Assembly: GCA_035772405.1 (NCBI GenBank)
Contig: JAYKKM010000222.1
Span: 893,501 to 957,500, forward strand
DNA: 64,000 nucleotides
Reading direction: 5' to 3'
Origin: Chrysogorgia sp. JL179-B06
Taxonomy: Eukaryota; Cnidaria; Anthozoa; Scleralcyonacea; Chrysogorgiidae
Under the pieces are notes generated by a model, which did no database searches, had not been told where the DNA came from, and saw only the letters and a list, made by a program, of their open reading frames with translations. The translations under genes and the position numbers were made by a program. Shown here in pieces: positions 23,143 through 32,586 of the stretch (position 1 is the first letter of the stretch; each line of letters opens with the position of its first letter).

Positions 23143-23232
23143 TAGTCTGCGAAAGCAGACTCTGTCCTCACCCCCCCCCTGGCGGTTGAACCGCCAGGGG
23201 GGGGTGAGGACAGAGTCTGCTTTCGCAGACTA
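23143..23232. repeat. Perfect 90-bp palindrome
   Basis: Two 40-bp arms around the centre GGTTGAACC. Each arm carries a nested mini-hairpin GTCTGCGAAAGCAGAC (6-bp stem with a GAAA loop) and a C8/G8 run. One arm alone recurs at 39336-39383. Confidence 0.85.
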
Positions 23233-24738
23233 CAATCCACCCACATAGTTCACTTTTGATGAGAGTCAATGAGAGTTTCCGAAAGGTTCAAATTAAGGTG
23301 AAACGTTCCAATGTACTTTGTTGTTGTTGTTTTTTATTCAACGAAACGTCAGAGAAACTTCTCTTGGCCGTGATGCGGTATTTCCTGTTTATTATCATTT
23401 GTTTATACTGGATTGTATCGAGCGAAGGCCTTTCGTCAAAAAGTGAAATGTGTCAAAGTCGACAGCAGCGAAACATTAGATCACAGAAGTAGAGTAAAGT
23501 GTTATAGAAACATTGTATGTCATTACATACTATTGCAACATTTAGAGACACGAGAACATGCAGGTCATCTTGAAATAATGACAACGCCTTCTTTCTGTTC
23601 GATTAATACAGTATTCAGTAGCTCAGCTAAAGTCTTGGAGTCAGGAATAGAGGAATGTTTGAAAACATTCCTTTACTGGTCCATGTGCATCTTTATCATC
23701 AAACGGATGACTAATACATTATGAGGTTCGCGAACTTTCGTGAACGAACGAAAGCAATTCCGTACACAAGTTTATCAAAACGTTTCAAGATATCTTGGTT
23801 TCAAATGGGGTATATGTACATAAAACTTACCAAATCATAAATATGACCAAATAAGTTGTCCCTTTACATTGTAAACTGCAGTCAGCTGTTAATGTATTGT
23901 TTGAAGACGGAAGAAAGAACCATATGTTTGAGCTTCGTGTTAATTACTTGAATGCTATTAAATTGAATATAGACGTCAATTGTAGCGAAGTTCCGCCTTG
24001 TCCGCCTACGTACACGCTATTGTGTCGCTATATTCCTGAGATAATAAACGCTTTCTTGATACTTTTGAACTTTGTGAAAAAAGAACCTCGTTATAAGAAA
24101 GCTCATTTAAAACAACAAATATTTACCATTCTACCTAAGTAAATATGAAAGAACCTTCTCGTTCTTCCTATATATCACTGCAGTAATTGTGTAATTGACT
24201 TTCTAATTTGGAATTCCAACTGTGTTTTTATCTTGACCAACAACATGATATTTTCCTTTTATGTTCAGACCGCCGCAGCAAGAACGCAGACGGTATTTTA
24301 TTAATTACAATAGACAACTACTATGTTGTCTTTCCTATGTTATTTGAATAAAGTAGCTAGACTTGTATAGTCGAGCAAGTTACGGGTTTGGTTGCATTCT
24401 CACACACCTGTAGAAATTCTTGTATTTGTATTTGTATTTGTATTTGAGAAGAACCCCAGTTAGCTAACGCTAGTTTACACGAGGTCTAAGATATAGAATT
24501 ACACATTAAAAAGAATACATTATGATATATCAAAATAATAAAATCTATAAAAATCTAAATATCAATAAAGTACATTATATATAGTCAATTATATAAACCA
24601 GTCTAGCTGTTTAAGAACAGCAGATTTGAACAAGAATTTCGAAGATATAAGCTTAATATAAGCTTACCATATAAGTAGGTATCCCCCCCATACAGCGCCC
24701 AAAGGGATGCCGCCTCATTAAAAAAGTCATTAAGAAGT
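23233..24738. other. Non-coding stretch
   Basis: Contains the second copy of the duplicated flank described at 22166, and a short TTTGTA pentamer/hexamer run (24420-24446). Scattered short ORFs (for example 23897-24142, 81 residues) resemble nothing I know. Confidence 0.4.
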
Positions 24739-24746
24739 GAAACAAT

Positions 24747-25476
24747 CAGTGGCGGAAATTGTGGTGGGGTGGGGGGGGGGGGGGCAACCGCCCCACCACC
24801 TATCGTCAAATCGCTAATTTGTCGGAAAATTTCACTTTTTGTCGGAATTTCGGAAATACTTAAGGAATATATCGAAAATGGGAAAAAATGTTACAGAAGC
24901 AACTTATAAATACTTATAAATATCTCAAGTTGTTTTTTGCAACATCGCAGCGATCTGGCGTACCAAGACCCATCCATACGTGGCAGATGTTTGCAACTGG
25001 GAAACTGGGACTAGCGCTCATAGCATCATCTTTAAACCAGCTGTTGTGGTCTAGTGGTTACCACACATGTCTATGAGCTGCGAGACACAGGTTCAAATCC
25101 TGTGTTGGACCACCACTCAGGGTCTTAAAAATAATTGAGGAGAAAGGGCTGCCTTTGCAATAAGACCAGCAAATGGTAAGATTTTCAGGTCTTCTCGGCT
25201 AACGACTTTAAATCGTACGCCCTCTAATAAACTAAACTAAATATAAACTTGTTACGATAGTACGACTGCAAACCAAACCAATAAACGTTGAAATAGCGAT
25301 CGAAATCGTCGAAATATGTCGAAAAGTCTAAAAAGAGTGAAGATTGAATGCCTGTCCTGCAACAGAGTATTCGACAGTGATTACAGGCGCAAAAAAGTTG
25401 GTTACGTAGTGAATAAACTTGTCGGAAATTTAAGAGGCTTTGCCCCACCACCGAAAAAGGCGAATTTCCGCCACTG
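24747..25476. mobile_element. hAT-like non-autonomous element, 730 bp, with nested SINE
   Basis: Inverted ends CAGTGGCGGAAATT / AATTTCCGCCACTG are flanked by the exact 8-bp duplication GAAACAAT (24739-24746 and 25477-25484). The left end has a G-run followed by CCGCCCCACCACC. A tRNA-like SINE sits inside at 25045-25113. No transposase. Confidence 0.9.
25045..25113 (+). repeat. tRNA-like SINE head inside the hAT element
   Basis: TGTGGTCTAGTGGTTACCAC (A box), then a perfect T arm CACAGGTTCAAATCCTGTG and GGACCAC pairing with the start. The acceptor and T stems are good; the anticodon arm is not convincing. Confidence 0.6.
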
Positions 25477-25758
25477 GAAACAATGGTGCATGTTCGGTCA
25501 ACATGCGGATCACTTTTGGGTGATTAACGGATAGAATAGTACACTAACTTAAACCTCATTGGTGAATTTTCAGTCGGACCTCTGCGAAGACATCTCCCTC
25601 TTCTTCGCGCGTTTTCCGAGGCAGAACAAAGAGCGTTGCGTACAAAAAGTAATTAGTATTGTTAGTGTGACGAACGCGTGGCGAACGGAATTACTTAATT
25701 AGTATTCAAGGGGCTCTGTGTGTTAAGAACGAAAGTAACTAGTATGGTAATCATCGAG

Positions 25759-25765
25759 TATATAA
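25759..25765 (+). promoter_or_regulatory. TATA box of the 158-residue virus-like gene
   Basis: TATATAA about 86 bp before the ATG at 25851, which leaves room for a transcription start near 25790. It is the only TATA-like element close to this start. Confidence 0.5.
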
Positions 25766-25850
25766 GCGACAAACAGAGTGAGAGTCAGTACTTTGCCTTG
25801 GATAATTGTTTGGTTTGGTTTGGAACGTTTGCTAGAAGATTTAGAAGAGT

Positions 25851-26327
25851 ATGACTTTTCCAAGAAATAATCCTCGTTTTTCAAAACAAGCAGAGTGGAA
25901 GGATCATGTCCATGTAGACGAAGTCTCCGTAGCTAATTATCAGAAGCTGTTGATTGAGACCATTTTTACCGATGCTTTGATGGGAGAAGTCCAGAAACTT
26001 TGCAAAGAGAAATGTGGCGGTTGCGAGATTGATCATCCCAGTCAAAGACAACATGATTGCTTAATGCTAACAGAAGAAGAACGGTGGAGTCTATACTGTG
26101 AAGAGGCCATGGAAAACGCGAATGAACGTGTTGGGCCGGAATTCAATGAAGCTCTAAGAGTATTGAAACTGCGCAACCATGGAGATACTTTAGATCATTT
26201 AAGACATTTGAAAAGAACTTCAGAAACAATGTTATACGCATTATGGGATTATTGTCAAAAGATATTGACTCCTGAAACTAAGTGTATTCTAGGTTATTTA
26301 AGATATTGGCGTGAAATGAATCAGTAA
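25851..26327 (+). CDS. Cys/His-motif protein of the virus-like cassette (158 residues)
   Basis: Uninterrupted ORF starting at ATG, with a TATA box upstream. A putative metal-binding cluster lies at residues about 61-80: CKEKCGGCEIDHPSQRQHDC (C, C, C, H, H, C). The rest is helical and charged, ending KCILGYLRYWREMNQ. I recall small proteins with a CxGC...HPSQ..H.CLM signature beside packaging-ATPase genes of Polinton/adintovirus-like repeats in cnidarians and fish, but cannot name a function. It lies outside the left inverted arm, convergent with the ATPase gene. It could belong to the same element or to an adjoining copy. Confidence 0.6.
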   Translation: MTFPRNNPRFSKQAEWKDHVHVDEVSVANYQKLLIETIFTDALMGEVQKLCKEKCGGCEIDHPSQRQHDCLMLTEEERWSLYCEEAMENANERVGPEFNEALRVLKLRNHGDTLDHLRHLKRTSETMLYALWDYCQKILTPETKCILGYLRYWREMNQ

Positions 26328-26564
26328 ACTATTATTATATCATGTTGCTTAGTAAATTTTGATCATTTTGAATATTAAATACGTTTGCTGATAAGTCACG
26401 TGTGTAATTAGTGTTGTCACGAGTCTATATCGAATGCTTTTTCGGTGCTTAAGGGGGGAAAAAAGTATTGCCAAGTGTGGAACTCGAACGCATGAATTAC
26501 AAAATAAGGTTTCTTGGCAGAAAAAGTATAATTGAACGGCTTTACTTCATAGAGAACGACCGAG

Positions 26565-26776
26565 TGAGGAGTTCGAACGATGATATAAAGCGGACTAACT
26601 AAACTTAACAGCTTGAATAAATTTGTCCACCTGCTCATAGATAAAAGCGTGGGAGCCATTAAGCGTAATTAAAGGTTACATGCAATTCCACAGAAAAAAG
26701 AGGGCACACATATTTCGATAAACACATCAAATAAATAGTATACAATATTGAGTTTATGAGATTTTTATTTCAAGTT
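26565..26776. repeat. Left inverted arm of the virus-like cassette
   Basis: About 200 bp matching the complement of 29986-30176, nearly identical from TAACTTGAAATAAAAATCTC to GGCTCCCACGCTTTTAT and then fading. It also contains the AATAAA signal and 3' end region of the ATPase gene, which stops at 26784. Confidence 0.85.
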
Positions 26777-26783
26777 ATAAATA

Positions 26784-28239
26784 CTAATAAGGCCTACTTC
26801 TAAGGGAATATCTAGGCGTTTTAATTTTAAAAGTTTTTCGATATTCTTCCTGGTCTTCAGGCGTTAATGTTGCCACATTTTGTTCTGTCATCGGTAAATA
26901 TTTTGATCTAGTCATCGATAGATGGTGTTCATATTCACCTCTTTCTTCAGGGGTCATCCTTGCTAAATCGCTCTTTTTCCAATCGGAAGAACTTTCCCAA
27001 TTATTAAAGAAGTTTCGTTTAAGCTTTGGTTGTTCTGTCGAAACTGTAGCTGGTGGTGTAAAAAAATAGGCTTTAGGTGTAGTAGGAACCTGGTGAGGAT
27101 CGGACGGGAGGTATTCTGTAGAATCATATTGCGTTGGAGTCTTTGGGATATTGCTTTCAGTTTGAAGATTATTTTGAACTGGAACCTGGTCGTGGAGTTG
27201 ATTTTGGAAGGACAGAAAACGTTTAAGCTCATTAGAGTAGAGTATATTCTTCACATCTGTTGTTAACTGAGGCGTCTGTGTAATATTATGCATCTGTTCA
27301 CCCGAGTTGTACATAGCGTTGAGGATGGGCGATTGTTGATACGATAGCTTTCGAATATAACGGTTTAGGTTTTGTTGGTCAGCGGTATTTTCGTAGGGCA
27401 TCACGTTCGATTTCAGTTGATATTGGTCACCGGTGATAGGTGGTTGTTCATATGACCGCTTTCGAATATAATGGTCCATGTCTAGTTGACCAGTGGTATT
27501 TTCATCTGGTAGCACATTCGTTTTTAATCGATGTTGATCATCGGTAGTCGGTTTTAGATCAAGCATGAGATATCCGTGTGGACGCTTTGTCGCTTCCTCG
27601 TAACTTTTCATAAACTCTTGAACATGACCAGCGTTAACTTGTCGTGCTAAGACTGAGATTTGTTGCTTGTCCCGTGGAGATTTGAACAGTACGATATAGT
27701 GGGCGTTGAGGCTGATATTTCTGGTTTCTTTGCCTTGATGAAATATATTTTGAACAATATAGATCACAGACAGATTCCGATGATGACTTCCTTTTGTGAA
27801 TAAATCGGCAATACGTTTATCGTCCCCTGACTGAGCCATAAGATCGTCAAGAACGATGAGGCTGCGTTCAGAGACATCTAAGAAGTTCTTTTCGGCAATG
27901 TTGTCATGTATTCCTTCATTGAGTTCAATGCCTGGTATAGTTGTGATCATATCCAAGTACATAGGTTGCCACTGGCCATAACACCAAATGATACGTTCAG
28001 GAGGGGGACTGATGGTTGCTTGAGCGTTTTCCAAAAGCTTTTTCACCCAAACGGTCTTGCCACTTTGAGTACATCCAGCCACAATACACGTAAAAAGGAT
28101 GTTTCATAACGGAAGATCCACCGACGACTGAAGGCTGAGCATTAAAATGGTCACCTCCTCCATGGACGTACTTGATATGACGCTGAAGATTACCTCGGGT
28201 TGAAAAGTTCTTTCCGCATATATCACAGGCAAATGACAT
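26784..28239 (-). pseudogene. C2H2 zinc finger + packaging-type ATPase (A32/FtsK-HerA-like), one frameshift
   Basis: The ATG is at 28239; the 28266 codon is TTG. Residues 5-26 form a C2H2 finger (CDICGKNFS ... RHIKYVH). After HPF the frame changes by one base in an A-run at 28092-28096. The ATPase follows: Walker A GCTQSGKT (residues about 55-62), Walker B LIVLDD (about 127-132), then VIYIVQN. The C-terminal 200 residues are Gln/Thr/Pro-rich and tandemly repetitive (DDQH/GDQY, then IRKRSYEQ and IRKLSYQQ). About 484 residues in all. By family knowledge such ATPases pump viral DNA into capsids. The gene runs leftward into the inverted arm. The frameshift may be an assembly error. Confidence 0.75.
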
Positions 28240-28289
28240 GTTCACTCGGTGAAGACTAGAAGCCAAATGATGTTTCTCAGGAATGTTCT

Positions 28290-28790
28290 ATGAATTTATC
28301 CTTATCCTTATCTTTATCTTTATGGCCTTATCCTTATCCTTATGGCCTTATCCTATATAGCTTATCTTTATCTTTATCCTTATCTTTATCTTTATCTTTA
28401 TCTTTATCTTTATCTTTATGGCCTTATCTTTATCTTTATGGCCTTATCTTTATCTTTATGGCCTTATCTTTATCTTTATGGCCTTATCTTTATCTTTATG
28501 GCCTTATCTTTATCTTTATGGCCTTATCTTTATCTTTATGGCCTTATCTTTATCTTTATGGCCTTATCTTTATCTTTATGGCCTTATCCTTATCCTTATC
28601 CTTATGGCCTTATCCTTATCCTTATCCTATATAGCTTATCCTTATCCTATATAGCTTATCCTTATCCTTATCCTTATCCTTATCCTTATCCTTATCCTTA
28701 TCCTTATCCTTATCCTTATCCTTATCCTTATCTTTATCTTTATCTTTATCTTTATCTTTATCTTTATCCTTATGTCCTTATGTTATCTTG
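28290..28790 (+). repeat. Low-complexity TTATCC/TTATCT/GGCC tract
   Basis: About 500 bp of hexamer TTATC(C/T) arrays with an 18-bp higher-order unit TTATGGCC + TTATCTTTATC. It fills the space between two divergently transcribed genes. The ORFs in it are artefacts. Confidence 0.9.
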
Positions 28791-28815
28791 CCATGAGTAA
28801 ATGAGTAAAGAGTAA

Positions 28816-28823
28816 TATAAAAG
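28816..28823 (+). promoter_or_regulatory. TATA box of the pX-like gene
   Basis: TATAAAAG, 68 bp before the first ATG at 28891. It survives just outside the low-complexity tract. Confidence 0.55.
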
Positions 28824-28890
28824 GTGTACTTCAGGGGGTGACGTCGTCATTTATACGTTGGCTATCGTACAGAGATGTTTAACAAGAAGC

Positions 28891-29193
28891 ATGAGAGCTT
28901 TTCTTCGACATTACTGTTTGTCGAATTCTGGAGAACAACAGGCGCTTCTTGAGAGAGCTACCCCCGCACAAGTTAAGTGTATACATGACTGTATCCATAA
29001 TGTTTGCAAAATGAAATACGAATTACCTCGGGAAACGATCGAAAAAGTGAGACCGTACGAAAACGACATAAGTACTTTAGTTGACCCCGGAAGAAGTTTC
29101 ATGAGAAAGAAACAAATACTGGTCCAGCGAGGAGGAGGATTTCTCGGTCTGTTACTTGGTCCAGTTTTAGAAGGACTTGCAGAATTAGTATAA
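28891..29193 (+). CDS. pX-like basic virion protein (about 100 residues)
   Basis: The first ATG is at 28891; the frame is open from a TTG at 28858. The C-terminus has FMRKKQILVQRGGGFLGLLL, the basic-plus-hydrophobic 'K.Q.LVQ.GG.FL..LL' signature I associate with adenovirus core-peptide (pX)-like proteins of Polintons and adintoviruses. The N-terminal part has about 70 residues with several Cys. No frameshift. It is followed after 37 bp by the acidic zinc protein gene in the same direction, perhaps co-transcribed. Confidence 0.6.
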   Translation: MRAFLRHYCLSNSGEQQALLERATPAQVKCIHDCIHNVCKMKYELPRETIEKVRPYENDISTLVDPGRSFMRKKQILVQRGGGFLGLLLGPVLEGLAELV

Positions 29194-29230
29194 AAGAAAT
29201 CAGTTCATTGTACTAGAGTCAGTCGAAGTC

Positions 29231-29967
29231 ATGGACACCAGCGAAGAAACATCTCCCTTTTACAATGATCAACGCATTCGACATGTACTATCCCATTTTA
29301 ACAACAATGTTGAAAAGGCTTCAAATCTTCTCCACAGTTTGCTTATATCACATGACATTTTGATATGGAATGCTCAACGGGAAATCGTTTACAATGGTAG
29401 AGTTATACCGAACACAAATATTGTCAATCTGATCGAATATTGTGTATCCGAATACGATACCGACATTCCCAAACCGCCTGGCCTAAACGTTTTCGTGAGA
29501 GGGCTTGCAGAAGTCAAAGTCAATAAGAATCTCATTGAAAATACTGAAGTACTTGCATTACTGGCACGCGAAGGAACAGAAGATACAGATTCGGAATATG
29601 AAAGCAGCGAAGAGAGAAGCAGCGAAGAGAGAAGCGCCGCGGAGAACTCCGAAGATGACGAGGAAGAAGACGAAGATGACGAGAAGAAGAAGAAGAAGAG
29701 GAAGAAACAATCTCGCAATATGACATTGATAAAGATGAGAGTCGATACATTTGTAATTACTGTGAAAGCAAGATGACTGGTATACATTTAGCTATATGCC
29801 CCAAATGTTTATGGCAAGACTTTTACAACAATATTCATCAATGTAAATTATGTGGCTTAGCATCACCTTTGACTATATCACACAATATTGTTTTTTGTAC
29901 TGCATGTCCGTATACTATTGTAACAGATGGCACTGGAGATAATATTATGATTGAGCTTAAATCATAA
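29231..29967 (+). pseudogene. Acidic zinc-binding protein of the cassette, one frameshift
   Basis: The ATG is at 29231. Residues 1-115 form a globular part with VIPNTNIVNLIEYCV and KPPGLNVFVRGLAEV, blocks I have seen in proteins encoded beside packaging ATPases. A Glu/Asp/Ser run (about 120-155) leads into a GAA repeat at 29683-29705, where the frame slips. The downstream frame carries four CxxC-type pairs (CNYC, CPKC, CKLC, CTAC) before the stop at 29967. Both frames are coherent on either side, so the original is probably one protein of about 245 residues. The exact role is unknown. Confidence 0.6.
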
Positions 29968-29985
29968 CCACTATTTGTAACTTGA

Positions 29986-30176
29986 AATAAAAATCTCATA
30001 AACTCAATATTGTATACTATTTATTTGATGTGTTTATCGAAATATGTGTGCCCTCTTTTGTTTGTGGAATTGCATGTAACCTTTAATTATGCTTAATGGC
30101 TCCCACGCTTTTATCTAAGATCAGGTGGACAGGTTTATTCAAGCTGCTAAGTTAGTTATATATCCTCGTTCTAACT
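29986..30176. repeat. Right inverted arm of the virus-like cassette
   Basis: Inverted copy of 26565-26776. It begins 19 bp after the stop of the acidic zinc protein gene and supplies its AATAAA. Similarity fades around TTAGTT...CTCGTTC. Confidence 0.85.
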
Positions 30177-30526
30177 GAATCCCGTACACCAACGCGAGAT
30201 AATTAGCGATAATTCGGCCAAATTCATGGATATAATTAGCGATAATTCGGCCAAATTCATGAACATGTATGCAAATCTTAACCTTAACAACGTGAATATA
30301 CATCATGACAACGGCGTCATAAAATAGCCGAGTCATCCAGTTTAACCAAGACGTTTATATTTATATTTTTCAATATGTTTGAGATCTTGAACAGTTCTTC
30401 GAACTGTTTCCCGAAGTGTTTCTTCATCATAGGAATTGTGTACACTAAAACGAGATAAGTCATAATACGGCCAAAATTATTAGGGTTCATCTCTTTGTAT
30501 GTATATGCGGTGAAAACGCATCCCAT
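30177..30526 (-). pseudogene. Possible Bcl-2 BH1-like repeats (weak)
   Basis: The minus strand encodes NPNNFGRIMTYLVLVYT, a helical out-of-frame continuation DEETLRETVRRTVQDLKHI, and downstream two more copies of EFGRIIANY (one followed by LALVYGI). FGRI..Y is reminiscent of the BH1 motif (NWGRI). Short, repeated and frameshifted; a chance resemblance is quite possible. Confidence 0.25.
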
Positions 30527-31250
30527 ATTGACTATTTTTTACCCTCAAAATCCCAGTATTTACCCTCAAAACAAATTAATTATTCCCAAGTCATGCAAAT
30601 ATTTCCGAGTTGAGCACTAATGACTGTTAATGACCCATGCGCTATTGTCTGTGTGGTCACTCAACCTTCGCTTCGTTTGACAAGCTATCTCTTGAATAAT
30701 TTAATAGCTAATATAATATATACCAAGCAAGGTTTTATCTCGCTTAGGAAAATCGATACCTTTGACTTCTTTTTTCGATTACCTTGCCGAAGTATTTCTT
30801 TATCCAAGGAATCGCTTACTTTACACACTAGAGGCCTTATGAACTTTGTAAAGCCGTAAAGTCCGATACAATCGTATAAGCCGTTATGATTCGTTCGACT
30901 CCACGATTTTTAAAATATAGTACCTCCATAACCTTCCTAAAGCGGTTCTTATTTGCATAGCTCTATCGAATATCTAACCGATGTATCAGCGAGGCAAATC
31001 GTATAAATCTCTGTTGATCGTACATTTTTAAGACGTGAAAGTATAAGATGCTTCTTCGTTACTCTCTTTAGTTCATATCATATCCATGGCGCATGCGCTG
31101 CTCTCGGGCTGCCCACTTTCCCACATTCACATTGCCGTAGGGAGACGAAGTGTATAATTACAAAGGCATTTCTTATATTATTAAAAGCAATGAGCTACCT
31201 TTTGATGACGTAATGCCTTCGGAAATCAAGTTCGGAAGGAGTCGGGAATG
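30527..31250. other. Non-coding spacer
   Basis: No gene or repeat recognised. ORFs below 90 residues are unconvincing. Confidence 0.35.
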
Positions 31251-31264
31251 AGAGCGCAGGAAGA

Positions 31265-31560
31265 GGACTAGGGTTAGTGAAGACTGATATGCATAATAAT
31301 ATTAAATTGAATACTAATTAGGGTTTGGGATCCTACAGGTACACGAGCTAGGGTTAGGGATCCTGAAGGTTTAATGACGTATATGAATAAATAATTAGGG
31401 TTAAGGCTCCCCCAGGAAGACGAGAAGTCATGACGTAATGAGACTAGGGTTAGAGGGTCCTAAAGGAGCCTGAGAACGATGACGTAATCTGAATACTAAT
31501 GATAGGGTTAGAGGGTCCCAAAGGAGCCTGAGAACGATGACGTAATCTCAAAATTCGAAA
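31265..31560 (+). repeat. Degenerate 50-65-bp tandem repeat
   Basis: Five units share (A)TTAGGGTT, then GGGTCC or GGATCC, an A/G-rich block and GATGACGTAAT. The last two units are nearly identical. Confidence 0.7.
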
Positions 31561-32339
31561 GCTCATTAAAAATTCAATTTACCTAATTAATATTAATGCG
31601 GCCTATATGGGGGGGTATTACTACTTGCGTTGTTCTCTATTTTGGTAAATTCTTTAGGTCAGACATACATTGTTATTGAATGAATCGAGAGACCCCGTGT
31701 ATGATCGATAATGTTTTTGCGAAACGCTTGTACTAACGGCTTAAAAACGGCTTTAAAACTAAAACGCGCAATACGAACTCCCTTTGTTTTTGACCGTGCT
31801 AAATGTAAACATATCAACCAAATGTGTCAAACTGTAGTCGCACGTTTCACATTGAAAAGGAACCATTTTCAGGCTCTCGATTCATTCAATAACAATGTAT
31901 GTATGACCAAAATAATTTACAAAAACGAAGAGCCCAAAAGAATAAAGAGAACAACGCATATTATTATGAAATAGCGTTTGAAACTTATTTATTAAAAGTA
32001 CCGGAAACCAGTACAGGAAAGCAAACACGGTCTGCGTCCTGCAGACTGTCAGTGAGTAGTGTTCGATTATTTCGAACGTTAAAAACAAAGCGTTTAAACT
32101 CTTTGGACCAGGCATTTAAACGATTTGAATCAGTTCGACAGGTTCCAGTTTAATAGCCATTCGAAAGGTTTGTTATATAATTTGAAACGGTTTATCAAAC
32201 AGTTCGAACGCTTTAACCGAACGGCATACGAACGGTATTTACACGCGTTGAATGCTGCGGAAGAAGCTCTTGGCATCCCTCTCCCCCAAAGACCAGACCA
32301 GTACACAGCTGACTCCTTATTTTCCATACTCCACGCTGA
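31561..32339 (+). other. Unrecognised stretch with short ORFs
   Basis: Overlapping plus-strand frames (31711-31974, 31899-32153, 32125-32340) are rich in Phe/Arg (for example QAFKRFESVRQVP). They might be a decayed retroelement 5' region. I do not recognise a domain. Confidence 0.2.
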
Positions 32340-32585
32340 CAACAAACGTCAGACTCCGTGTTTTCCATACTCCGTGTTTTCCATACTCCGTGTTTTCCAT
32401 ACTCCGTGTTTTCCACACTCCGTGTTTTCCACACTCCGTCTTTTCCACACTCCGTCTTTTCCACACTCCGGCACTCCGTACTCCGGCACTCCGACTCCGT
32501 ATTTTCCAGCTAACCGAGGTCCATTGGGTTGTCTTGAAAACGCGGAGTCCCGGAGTGCGGAGTGTTGAAAGTGCGGAGTGTTGAA
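32340..32585 (+). repeat. 16-bp minisatellite (ACTCCGTGTTTTCCAT)
   Basis: About ten units at 32350-32505, followed by inverted-sense units GCGGAGTGTTGAAAGT at 32555-32586. The latter resume at 33366-33440 after the insertion at 32587. Confidence 0.85.
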
Positions 32586-32586
32586 A

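Noticed and set aside
28290..28800. Leu/Ser/Tyr/Pro-rich ORFs of 78-152 residues
   Set aside because: Translation of the TTATCC/TTATCT array; several overlapping frames are equally open.
29389..29787. Ser/Phe-rich minus-strand ORF opposite the acidic protein
   Set aside because: Complement of the GAA/GAG-rich coding region of the plus-strand gene.
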